Shown: positions 31,476 through 38,006 of the stretch, in pieces | Layout of the letters: every line of letters begins with the position of its first letter | Numbering within the stretch: the first letter of the stretch is position 1 | Origin: Lachnospiraceae bacterium | GTDB taxonomy: Bacteria; Bacillota; Clostridia; Lachnospirales; Lachnospiraceae | Direction: 5' to 3' | Assembly: GCA_030825115.1 (NCBI GenBank) | Contig: JAPJQL010000034.1 | Coordinates: 1-38,006, forward strand | DNA: 38,006 nucleotides | Made by a program: the position numbers and the translations under genes | Notes under the pieces: model-generated | What the model was told of the DNA's origin: nothing | The model's input: only the letters and a program-made list of their open reading frames with translations | Databases searched by the model: none

Positions 31476-31904
31476 TTACAGTTTACCGAGGATCATGAAG
31501 GAGATGATCAGCCCGTACAGACACACACCTTCGGCAAGACCTACGAAGATGAGGGATTTACCAAGGATGGAGCCGTCTTCGCTGATAGCGCCGAGAGCTG
31601 CGCTTGCTGCTGCGGATACGGCAATGCCGCCGCCGATACAGGACATTCCGGTGGAGAGCGCCGCTGCCAGATAGCCCCAGCCTGCCGCGTTGTTTGCAGC
31701 AGATGCTGTCTCAGCCGCGATTGCCGTACCGGAGAATATCATGGCGCCGGATACGATGACGGTGCCGCAAAACAGCAGCGCGTTGATTGCCATTGCCTTT
31801 TTGTAACGTCCTTTTGTTTTCTCCCCCGCTGCAAATGCTCCAAACGGGATTGCGATGCTCAACAGTAATGCTGCTGCCAGTGTGATCTTTGCTAATAAAG
31901 TCAT
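31476..31904 (-). CDS. ntpK: V/A-type ATPase subunit K (membrane rotor ring)
   Basis: This 142-residue proteolipid has four transmembrane helices, formed by a duplicated hairpin. Only the last helix carries a membrane carboxylate, E125 in VGLAEGVCLYGL, while the matching place in helix 2 has none. This one-carboxylate-per-four-helices design is that of V-type pumps and gives a low ion-to-ATP ratio. Y130 at E+5 resembles sodium-binding rings but is not decisive. RBS AAGGAG is good, and the 39 bp gap before this gene is the largest in the operon. Confidence 0.93.
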   Translation of the reverse strand: MTLLAKITLAAALLLSIAIPFGAFAAGEKTKGRYKKAMAINALLFCGTVIVSGAMIFSGTAIAAETASAANNAAGWGYLAAALSTGMSCIGGGIAVSAAASAALGAISEDGSILGKSLIFVGLAEGVCLYGLIISFMILGKL

Positions 31905-31943
31905 GATGATTCTCTCCTTTTATATGAATGTAATGGTTGTTAA

Positions 31944-33893
31944 CTATACCTCTGTTTTTCCATAAGGTTTGAAGGCGCGTCCGCTGCCGCTGTAGAAACG
32001 GCTGAACAGTTCATAGTATTCCAGACGGAGCACCTGAATGCCAACGATCAATCCTTCCATGCCGCAGACGAACAGGTTTCCGAGGATGACTACCAGCCAG
32101 TTCGGGGAGCCGGCCTCTGCACCTGCCAGCATCAGCACCACCTCCATCATCGCCGCATGGCTGACTGCAAATGCGCCGACACGGACAAAGGAAAGGGTGT
32201 TGGAAAAGTAACTCAACAATACTTCAAACAGTTCAAAAAAACCTTGTACGATGAACATCCCTTTTCCTTCCGGAAGCACTTCGGCCTTTTTCTCAACAAG
32301 GGCCGTAAGCGGCTCCTTAAAGAAGATGGCAAGGAGCGGAAGGATGAACATGATGACCAGCACAACCGTTGCGGGAAGCGGGTTCCCGCTCATGTACAAG
32401 AATACTGTGACGGTGATTGCGGCGTAGAATACGATGCCGGCGACTCCGTTGGTGTCAAAATAAGCTTTTTCCGTATTGTGTACACGAAGGCTGTTGATGA
32501 TATTGAGTATCATCGTAACCAGGACGATCCCCATGCCCAGAGCAATCGCAACGACAAATACGGTGTTTAAGTTTCCGATGAAAGGAAGCTGCATCATCGC
32601 CTCTTTCGGTCTCAGCCAGAGCGGTTCTATGATGTTCTCGAAGCCGAAAACACTGCCGAACAGGAAACCGAAGATCGTGGAGCAAAAGCCGCAGCAGGAA
32701 ATGATGGCGGCAAGGTTCATCTTTTTTAACCGGTACAGCAGGTATCCGCCGACCATCAGGCACAGCCCCTGCCCCACATCCCCGAACATGAAGCCGAATA
32801 AGAAGGAGTAGGTCAGTCCCAGCAGGATCGTCGGATCCATCTCGTTGTATGCGGGAATTCCGTACATCTGGATAAACATCTCAAACGGCCGGAACAGCTT
32901 TGGATTTTTCAGCTTGGTAGGCGGACCGCTGACAATGTTGTTGTGGTCTTCCTCCACGAAGCAGAAGGTGTCGGCATCGTGTTCCAGTTCGGCCTGAAAC
33001 GCCTTTGCGTCGTGCTCGGACATCCATCCGCAGAGGATATAGAAGGTGTGGTCGTCCTGCTTGGTGAGCGCCGCCATCTTTCGGATATCGAAACTGCTGG
33101 CATAGGACGACAGCCTGTCTAAGGCGGCTAAAAGGTCGTCTTTTTGGTTGCTGATGGCAGCGGCGATCTTGTTGTCGATCTCCCTGATCTGGCTTTCCAG
33201 CTGGTCGATCTTACCTTCCAGCAGATGAGATGCCTCATTTGGCGTGCCTTCATATTCATCCTGCAGGAAAAAACGTTCAAAATGCATCGAAGCATAGATC
33301 GCATCGATCTTGTCACAGAGGACTTCCGGTACGAAATACACGACCCACACATACTGGTCGTCTTCCTGGCACTTGTGGATGACAGTATCTACGGTGTCAT
33401 AGATATATTTCATGAATTTGTCATAATATTCATGAGGGATGCGTCCAAACCGGAACTTCACGTGGCGGAAATGGAGAATGGAGCTGACATCGTAGTTTAA
33501 GTCGGTAAATGGGATGATATTTTCCATAGACGACTTCAACTGACTGCACTGCTCCTGGAGCGCTTCTTTCTGTGCGGACAGTTCCTGCATCTTTTGATGC
33601 AGCGTGTGGACGATGTCCAACGCGTTTTCCAGGGTGACCATTTTTCCTGGTATGCCGGAGACAGTGCCTTTTGGCGCCAGTTCTCCCTGGAAACTTTCCA
33701 CCAGTTCCCTGGCTGTCTGCAGTTCCCCTTTATACGGATTGGCTTCCGTAAAGGGACGCAGGTTTGCAACAGTTTTTAGTTCAGACAATGCATTTTCCAG
33801 CTGGATTTCGTATTTGGATAAATACTGGCTGGTCATGCGGTCAATATCTGCCTTGGGACCGGTGATACTCAAAAATTTCATCGTTTCTATCAC
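31944..33893 (-). CDS. ntpI: V/A-type ATPase subunit I (stator, ion channel)
   Basis: This 649-residue subunit has a long soluble N-terminal half (about 1-345, with coiled coils near 65-130 and 230-265) and a membrane half of about seven to eight helices beginning near LLGLTYSFLFGFMFG. The essential arginine of the ion channel is R571 in LSFVRVGAFAVSHA. It starts at GTG 33893 (GTGATAGAAACGATG; an internal ATG four codons on is an alternative) 3 bp after the C gene. Confidence 0.93.
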   Translation of the reverse strand: MIETMKFLSITGPKADIDRMTSQYLSKYEIQLENALSELKTVANLRPFTEANPYKGELQTARELVESFQGELAPKGTVSGIPGKMVTLENALDIVHTLHQKMQELSAQKEALQEQCSQLKSSMENIIPFTDLNYDVSSILHFRHVKFRFGRIPHEYYDKFMKYIYDTVDTVIHKCQEDDQYVWVVYFVPEVLCDKIDAIYASMHFERFFLQDEYEGTPNEASHLLEGKIDQLESQIREIDNKIAAAISNQKDDLLAALDRLSSYASSFDIRKMAALTKQDDHTFYILCGWMSEHDAKAFQAELEHDADTFCFVEEDHNNIVSGPPTKLKNPKLFRPFEMFIQMYGIPAYNEMDPTILLGLTYSFLFGFMFGDVGQGLCLMVGGYLLYRLKKMNLAAIISCCGFCSTIFGFLFGSVFGFENIIEPLWLRPKEAMMQLPFIGNLNTVFVVAIALGMGIVLVTMILNIINSLRVHNTEKAYFDTNGVAGIVFYAAITVTVFLYMSGNPLPATVVLVIMFILPLLAIFFKEPLTALVEKKAEVLPEGKGMFIVQGFFELFEVLLSYFSNTLSFVRVGAFAVSHAAMMEVVLMLAGAEAGSPNWLVVILGNLFVCGMEGLIVGIQVLRLEYYELFSRFYSGSGRAFKPYGKTEV

Positions 33894-33896
33894 AAG

Positions 33897-34961
33897 TCAG
33901 ACCCCCCTTTCACTTTTGATAACTAATGAGATGATTTCGCCAGGACTCAGTCCGTAGCGGATTCCCTCGATCGTGGTGATCAGCCGCTGCTTTTCAAGCT
34001 CCTTAAAATACAGGTAAGAATCCAGGATCGCAATGGAATACGGATTTTTACGGCTGACCATATGATAGATCCGGTTTTGGATCTGTTCATTTAATGCTTC
34101 CAAATCCGGGTGTTCCTGCACTTCGGCTGTGGGAATATTTCCGTAATAGGTGCCTTTTAACACTGCGAAAAAATCATTCATTGTCGCAGCCTCGGCCATC
34201 TTTTTGATGTCTTCGGATTTCAGGCGGTACTGGACCGGAATCAGAAGCGCATAGATATCCGCAGGCGGCAGGGCATAATATTTTTTGGAACGGTATATCC
34301 ACTGGACGTTCAGCATGTCGAGTTGGCAGCCGAAGCACTGGTTCAGGATCTTCTGCTCTTTCTTGCTGAGAAGTTTTTCCTTTGCCTTCCAGACAGTCTT
34401 AAAATACAGCAGATCCAGCTTGAGCTCATAATCGAAGAGGGTGGCGCTTCCATCCTGCGTGGAACCGTCGGTTTCCGTCAGCAAATGATAATAGACGGAG
34501 CCTTCCAGACCGGCGATCAGCTCCTGCAGGCTGTCGGCCTGCGCCAGATTTATGAGGTCAATGTCAGAGTGCTTTTCAAAAAAATCCCGGAACATGGAAA
34601 GGTCCAGATCGACTTTCTGGCGGCTTATAACATTTCTCAGACATTTCTTTATGATGTCGATCTCGTAATGCATAAAGTAGAGGTCCAGGAATTTGCGTTG
34701 GGAAAGATTGGAAAACCGGTACAGTTTTGTAAAATCCCGGTACTTGGAGAGGGTAAGAAGCTGCTCGATATATCCGCGATGCAGCTTGGTATCATCCAGG
34801 TCGGTGAAGATGTCGGCATAGGCAGGCTGCTGCCTTAAGTACTCAGCGGCGCTGCGGACATCTTCCAGATTGGCCATTTCACGGAACTGGCTGTCGGAGA
34901 TCAGGTGACTTTCCATCGCCCTTACCTTGGTGGTAATCCCACTGTAGGTCAGCAGACTCAT
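33897..34961 (-). CDS. ntpC: V/A-type ATPase subunit C (rotor-ring adaptor)
   Basis: The 354-residue soluble helical funnel protein connects the central stalk to the K ring. The beginning (LLTYSGITTKVRAMESHLI) and the internal block RNVISRQKVDLD, and the mostly alpha-helical character, match V-type subunit C/d. It starts 4 bp after the coiled-coil subunit gene with AGAGGAG just before ATG 34961. Confidence 0.88.
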   Translation of the reverse strand: MSLLTYSGITTKVRAMESHLISDSQFREMANLEDVRSAAEYLRQQPAYADIFTDLDDTKLHRGYIEQLLTLSKYRDFTKLYRFSNLSQRKFLDLYFMHYEIDIIKKCLRNVISRQKVDLDLSMFRDFFEKHSDIDLINLAQADSLQELIAGLEGSVYYHLLTETDGSTQDGSATLFDYELKLDLLYFKTVWKAKEKLLSKKEQKILNQCFGCQLDMLNVQWIYRSKKYYALPPADIYALLIPVQYRLKSEDIKKMAEAATMNDFFAVLKGTYYGNIPTAEVQEHPDLEALNEQIQNRIYHMVSRKNPYSIAILDSYLYFKELEKQRLITTIEGIRYGLSPGEIISLVIKSERGV

Positions 34962-34965
34962 AGTA

Positions 34966-35277
34966 TCACTCCTCTATCAATGACTGGAATAGTTGCTTTA
35001 CGTATTCTGTGTGATGCTCTTTATAGTTCTTTTCCATCCGTGCCAGCATCTGTCCGGCATCGTCCTTCTGCTTTGACAACTTGGAATTCATCTCGACTTC
35101 CATTCTGGCGCGCAGGTCGGAAATCTGCTTTTCTGTCCGGGCATCAAGTTCCTGGTCGAAGGCGGCGGTTTTTTCCTCCATCTCCTGGGCGAATGCTTTT
35201 TTCCGGGCATTTGCTTCATCCATCACGGATGAGGCGGCAGCTTCTATCTCGGATATCTGTTTGATGACGGTATCCAT
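34966..35277 (-). CDS. Coiled-coil peripheral stalk subunit of the V/A-type ATPase (G/H type)
   Basis: The 103-residue product is almost wholly charged alpha helix (IKQISEIEAAASSVMDEA at the start, heptads throughout). It resembles the small peripheral-stalk subunit that pairs with E (NtpF in Enterococcus, subunit H or G elsewhere). Sequence conservation of this subunit is low, so the assignment rests on size, helix pattern and first position in the operon. RBS AAGGAGGATT is good. Confidence 0.82.
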   Translation of the reverse strand: MDTVIKQISEIEAAASSVMDEANARKKAFAQEMEEKTAAFDQELDARTEKQISDLRARMEVEMNSKLSKQKDDAGQMLARMEKNYKEHHTEYVKQLFQSLIEE

Positions 35278-35337
35278 AGCAATCCTCCTTGTCCATTCAT
35301 TTTATGTAGTATGTGCAGATGGGGTTGGAAGAAACAC

Positions 35338-35368
35338 ATTATAATAAGAAACTTATGAACCCCATAAG
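35338..35368 (-). promoter_or_regulatory. Promoter of the V/A-type ATPase operon with an inverted repeat over the -35 region
   Basis: On the minus strand TATAAT (35343-35338) lies about 60 bp before the first gene. Where the -35 should be there is an inverted repeat, CTTATGGGGTTCATAAG (35368-35352), and no TTGACA-like box. This suggests regulated transcription by a dimeric factor. Confidence 0.45.
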
Positions 35369-35484
35369 ATTTACCTTTTTCATAATACTCCTTTTTTAGA
35401 AAAAATCCATAGTGAATATTGCGGAAAAATGGTTTCTTAACAAATTCTTTTCATGAAAAATGACGGGAAAACGCTTACAAAACA

Positions 35485-35529
35485 GAAATCCGCAGCGAGC
35501 AGAAATAAATTCTGCCTGCTGCGGATTTC
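35485..35529 (-). terminator. Terminator of the DUF4145-SH3 gene
   Basis: On the minus strand GAAATCCGCAGC pairs with GCTGCGGATTTC, with an inner GCAGAA/TTCTGC pair. It lies 22 bp after the stop codon at 35552. The following bases are CTGTTTTG, a modest U-tract. Confidence 0.7.
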
Positions 35530-35551
35530 AAAATGAGTATGAAAGAGGTTG

Positions 35552-36418
35552 TCATTGTGAAGTCAGATAACGGCTGGCTACGTAGGCTTCCTGCCCGTTG
35601 TACATGATCACTGCCCAGTCGTCATCGTGGGCGCGGACATAGTCTACCTGAACACCGGACTCAAGCTGGCCAATCCGGGCGTCCGTGGTGTTTGGGGCCG
35701 GGCGGACATTCAGGACATCTGTTGTCTTATAGATCACGGCAGCTGCTGTGGTCTCTGCCGGTTCTGTCGGTTCAGCGGCCGGTACCTGCTGCTGTTCGGT
35801 GGTAGTCGGCGCGGTGGTGGTCGGGTCTGTCTGCTCTTTTGCCGGCTTTACCAGCTTGATGACCAGAACCAATAGTACGATGCAGAGGACGGGAATCAGG
35901 AGTTTCAGCAGGTCATATATGGTGAAGCCTGCCTTTTTCTGCGGCGTCCGTTTCCTGCTTCTGCTGTTCTGTGCCTGTGACTGTGGACGCCCTGATGATG
36001 TCGGGCGGCTTGCCGGACGGTTCGCAGTCCTGGCGGGCCTTGTTCCGCGCTGTGCATTGCGGTAGTCATTGGCGAACGTATAGACCTCCTGGGAAAGCAT
36101 ATGATATGCCTGGTTGGCGTTGTAGGCATTGTTATCGCCTTCGTGGGCAGCCTTGTTGCCGATGATGCGGATCTTATGGTAATGCTCACAGGTTGTCTTG
36201 CTGATCCAGCGGTTCTGGTATAAGGCGTCGATCGTCTCCATCAGGTCTCCGCCGTCTACGATGCAGGCGCGCTCTGCCAGTAACCTTACCATAAATTCCA
36301 GAGTCTGTCTTGCCTTTACCATCGCGGAATTGTAGTCCTTTTGCCCGATCAGCCGTTCCGTATCCTTGACTCCGCGCTGGATCTTCTCCCAGCTGCTGTT
36401 AACATTGGTGCTTGCCAT
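35552..36418 (-). CDS. DUF4145-like domain, transmembrane helix and SH3 domain protein
   Basis: The 288-residue protein joins a cytoplasmic helical domain resembling DUF4145 (about 25-110: YNSAMVKARQTLEFMVRLL, and IRIIGNKAAHEGD) to an arginine-, serine- and proline-rich linker and a transmembrane helix at about 173-195 (LLIPVLCIVLLVLVIKLV). A threonine/proline/glutamate-rich stalk and a C-terminal bacterial SH3 domain (about 230-285, LNVRPAPNTTDARIGQLESG) follow. The SH3 domain would bind cell-wall material outside, while DUF4145 is often found in restriction- or nuclease-linked proteins. ATG 36418 is chosen because GGAGGA precedes it. Function unknown; a sensor of envelope state is conceivable. 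Confidence 0.75.
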   Translation of the reverse strand: MASTNVNSSWEKIQRGVKDTERLIGQKDYNSAMVKARQTLEFMVRLLAERACIVDGGDLMETIDALYQNRWISKTTCEHYHKIRIIGNKAAHEGDNNAYNANQAYHMLSQEVYTFANDYRNAQRGTRPARTANRPASRPTSSGRPQSQAQNSRSRKRTPQKKAGFTIYDLLKLLIPVLCIVLLVLVIKLVKPAKEQTDPTTTAPTTTEQQQVPAAEPTEPAETTAAAVIYKTTDVLNVRPAPNTTDARIGQLESGVQVDYVRAHDDDWAVIMYNGQEAYVASRYLTSQ

Positions 36419-36499
36419 AGCCGTCCTCCTTTGTGTCAAATATATTAAAATTTTGTTAATTATTTTAAATCATGAGATTCAACCTGCATATATGAAAAT

Positions 36500-36527
36500 A
36501 TTATACTACGAAAGCAGGAATTGTGCA
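36500..36527 (-). promoter_or_regulatory. Promoter of the DUF4145-SH3 gene
   Basis: On the minus strand TGCACA (36527-36522), a 16 bp spacer and TATAAT (36505-36500), about 80 bp before the start codon, leaving an A/T-rich leader. Confidence 0.5.
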
Positions 36528-36584
36528 CGCAAAATTTTGACAAATTATGTTTTGTAAGGAAAAAGTAAAGAGTGACTTAATCAC

Positions 36585-36613
36585 TTGTCAAGAAATGATG
36601 GGGATGATAGAAT
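36585..36613 (+). promoter_or_regulatory. Promoter of trmB
   Basis: TTGTCA (36585-36590), a 17 bp spacer and TAGAAT (36608-36613) lie 42 bp before the ATG at 36656. Confidence 0.65.
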
Positions 36614-36655
36614 GAGAGAGTAAACAAGAAAGCAAGTTTGAAGGAGAGACAGGAG

Positions 36656-37291
36656 ATGAGATTACGCCATATTCCGGGGGCAGAGGAAAAAATTGCGAAT
36701 AGCCCTTACGTGGTCCAGGCCCCGGAGAGCCACCGAGGGGAATTTGCCCGCCTGTTTGGCAATGACAATCCGATTGAGATAGAAGTTGGCATGGGAAAAG
36801 GAAAGTTTATCATGGAACTGGCAGGGAAAAATCCTGATGTGAATTATATCGGGATTGAGCGGTATTCCAGCGTATTGCTCCGCGCCTTGCAGAAGCGGGA
36901 AGAGATGGAGCTGTCCAACATTTACTTTATGTGCATCGATGCCAAATCACTGGATGAGGTATTTGCGCCTGGGGAAGTGAGCCGGATTTTCCTGAATTTT
37001 TCCGATCCGTGGCCGAAGGACCGCCATGCAAAACGGAGACTTACCTCGCCGGAATTTATGAAGGTATACGATAAGGTGCTGAAAGCGGATGGCGTCGTGG
37101 AATTCAAGACGGACAACAGAGGGTTGTTTGATTATTCGCTGGAGTCTGTACCGGAAGCTGGCTGGAAGGTGGATGGGTATACGTTTGATCTGCATCACAG
37201 CGACATGGCAGAGGGCAATGTCATGACAGAGTATGAAACCAAGTTCTCCGCAATGGGAAATCCGATCTGCAAGCTGATAGCGAGCCGCTGA
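36656..37291 (+). CDS. trmB: tRNA (guanine-N7-)-methyltransferase
   Basis: The 211-residue enzyme uses S-adenosylmethionine to make m7G at position 46 of tRNA. The SAM-binding motif is IEVGMGKGKFIMEL (about residue 41), and the substrate and catalytic block is NFSDPWPKDRHAKRRL, followed by FKTDNRGLF and YETKF near the C-terminus; all are family signatures. ATG 36656 gives the usual start RLRHIPGAEE. AAGGAGAG and CAGGAG are close by. It is followed by a small gene and trxA. Confidence 0.95.
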   Translation: MRLRHIPGAEEKIANSPYVVQAPESHRGEFARLFGNDNPIEIEVGMGKGKFIMELAGKNPDVNYIGIERYSSVLLRALQKREEMELSNIYFMCIDAKSLDEVFAPGEVSRIFLNFSDPWPKDRHAKRRLTSPEFMKVYDKVLKADGVVEFKTDNRGLFDYSLESVPEAGWKVDGYTFDLHHSDMAEGNVMTEYETKFSAMGNPICKLIASR

Positions 37292-37337
37292 TCTGCATAT
37301 ACTGGTAAGGAAAACGGTATGATGGGTGGGAACGTCA

Positions 37338-37472
37338 ATGGGTTGGAAGACAAAGATTACCCGCAGTCTGCGAAGCTCTACCAGTGATAAAGAGGAGTGG
37401 AACCGGAAAATCCTGAAATGGCACAAGTCATTTAAGGAAGTGGAGAAAGCGATCAACCGGGGGAAGAAATAA
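37338..37472 (+). CDS. Small basic protein of 44 residues between trmB and trxA
   Basis: ATG 37338 to TAA 37472 encodes a lysine-, arginine- and tryptophan-containing peptide (GWKTKITRSLRSST, then WNRKILKWHKSFKEVEKAI). No domain is recognised. GGTGGGA lies 6-7 bp upstream as a possible ribosome binding site. It reads as a natural small protein rather than a random frame, because the end is amphipathic-helical. A nucleic-acid-binding function is possible from charge only. Confidence 0.4.
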   Translation: MGWKTKITRSLRSSTSDKEEWNRKILKWHKSFKEVEKAINRGKK

Positions 37473-37501
37473 AATATTAAAACAGAGAAGGAGAAAAGGA
37501 C

Positions 37502-37816
37502 ATGGAGAAAAAATTTACAACAGCAAATTTTGAAGCAGAGGTTTTACAGTCAGAGATGCCGGTTCTGGTAGATTTTTATGCGGACTGGTGTGGTCCGTGC
37601 AAGATGATGGCGCCGTTGGTGGAGCAGCTGGCTGCAGAGTATGAGGGCAAGGCCGTTGTCGGCAAGCTGAATATCGACGAAGAGGAAGATATCGCTGCCC
37701 AGTACCGCGTTATGACCATCCCGACCCTTGCCGTATTTAAGGGCGGAAAGCTGGTTGATAAGCTGATCGGCGTGAACCCGAAAGAAGCAGTGAAGGCTAT
37801 GGTAGATAAGGCTTAA
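37502..37816 (+). CDS. trxA: Thioredoxin
   Basis: This 104-residue cytoplasmic thiol-disulfide oxidoreductase contains the active site WCGPCK (W29-K34) and the cis-proline segment TIPTLAVFK. Length and fold-defining residues (F12-like start, D26 in VDFYADWC) are normal. GAAGGAG precedes the ATG. It gets electrons from thioredoxin reductase, whose gene is not in this window. Confidence 0.95.
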   Translation: MEKKFTTANFEAEVLQSEMPVLVDFYADWCGPCKMMAPLVEQLAAEYEGKAVVGKLNIDEEEDIAAQYRVMTIPTLAVFKGGKLVDKLIGVNPKEAVKAMVDKA

Positions 37817-37880
37817 AAAGGGTGTTTTAGCGCAGAAATGAAAAAAGTGAAATTTCTGTAAAAAAATCTGCAAAAAAGGG

Positions 37881-37909
37881 TTGACTTTTGGTCGATTATG
37901 ATTTACAAT
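37881..37909 (+). promoter_or_regulatory. Promoter of the tRNA-Lys gene
   Basis: TTGACT (37881-37886), a 17 bp spacer and TACAAT (37904-37909) lie about 45 bp before the mature tRNA 5' end at 37954. Confidence 0.75.
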
Positions 37910-37912
37910 AAT

Positions 37913-37948
37913 GCTCGTGCCACTTGAGAGACATTGAATGGCACGAGC
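37913..37948 (+). repeat. Leader hairpin upstream of tRNA-Lys
   Basis: GCTCGTGCC (37913-37921) and GGCACGAGC (37940-37948) form a perfect 9-pair stem with an 18-base loop, ending five bases before the tRNA. It begins at the predicted transcription start. Confidence 0.65.
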
Positions 37949-37953
37949 GGTAA

Positions 37954-38006
37954 GCGCCTTTAGCTCAGTTGGTAGAGCAGTAGACTCTTAATCTATTTGT
38001 CCAGGG
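37954..38006 (+). tRNA. tRNA-Lys (anticodon CTT), 3' end beyond the window
   Basis: Acceptor strand GCGCCTT, then TA, D arm GCTC-AGTTGGTA-GAGC, anticodon stem GTAGA/TCTAT around loop CTCTTAA, and the start of the variable region and T arm (GTC CAGGG). Loop positions 34-36 read CTT, decoding AAG. The 3' half of the T arm and acceptor stem are outside the window. Confidence 0.92.

Noticed and set aside
37830..37875. Possible terminator after trxA (CAGAAAT...ATTTCTG)
   Set aside because: The stem is short and A/T-rich and is followed by an A-run, not a T-run, on the plus strand.
1..38006. CRISPR array, prophage genes, integrase or attachment site
   Set aside because: No regularly spaced repeats, no phage structural genes and no integrase frame were seen. 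The tRNA-Lys at the end could be an attachment site, but its 3' end is outside the window.

Overview
The window looks like chromosomal DNA of a gut-type Firmicute of class Clostridia, most likely family Lachnospiraceae. The grounds are strong AGGAGG-type ribosome binding sites, TTGACA/TATAAT promoters, a nine-gene V/A-type ATPase operon with a four-helix K subunit, a D-Ala-D-Ala carboxypeptidase with a Firmicute layout, and a lac/cellobiose-type PTS operon. Genus-level placement is not possible from sequence reading alone.

Layout. Positions 1-2400 are accessory and decayed: the 5' part of an IS91-like transposase, a collapsed AbiEi/AbiEii-type antitoxin-toxin pair, and a truncated secreted-protein gene. 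A secreted, membrane-anchored protein (2291-3154) and an M13-family zinc metallopeptidase lipoprotein (3284-5443) follow. Positions 5716-11496 form one tightly packed beta-glucoside-type PTS operon: a PRD regulator, EIIA, a GH4 6-phospho-glycosidase, EIIB, an RDD membrane protein and EIIC. It ends in a hairpin that contains the EIIC stop codon.

Positions 11564-18384 (minus strand) hold the most unusual locus. It is a three-gene operon of a Cache-like hybrid histidine kinase, a lipoprotein joining a solute-binding domain to a 5'-nucleotidase C-terminal-like domain, and a second hybrid kinase with two periplasmic solute-binding domains. A secreted-type SGNH/sialate O-acetylesterase-like gene and a divergent stand-alone Hpt phosphotransfer protein (19520-19876) lie next to it. 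No DNA-binding response regulator is present in the window, so the output of this phosphorelay is unknown. This is my main candidate for an undescribed system.

Positions 19933-22000 carry a YeiH-type exporter and its divergent LysR regulator. Next come a DEDDh exonuclease with an apparently leaderless promoter and a zinc-knuckle-like C-terminus, a DacF-like carboxypeptidase with an extra transmembrane segment and basic tail, a TIGR01906/Lit-like membrane protein and a YicG/TRIC-type channel. Positions 26266-26735 contain a remnant of an AlbA_2/Schlafen-type gene and a small direct-repeat cluster. Positions 26736-35277 (minus) are the V/A-type ATPase operon, in transcription order: coiled-coil stalk subunit, C, I, K, F, E, A, B, D. 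The window closes with a DUF4145-TM-SH3 protein, trmB, a 44-codon small ORF, trxA, and the 5' part of a tRNA-Lys(CTT) gene behind its own promoter and a leader hairpin.
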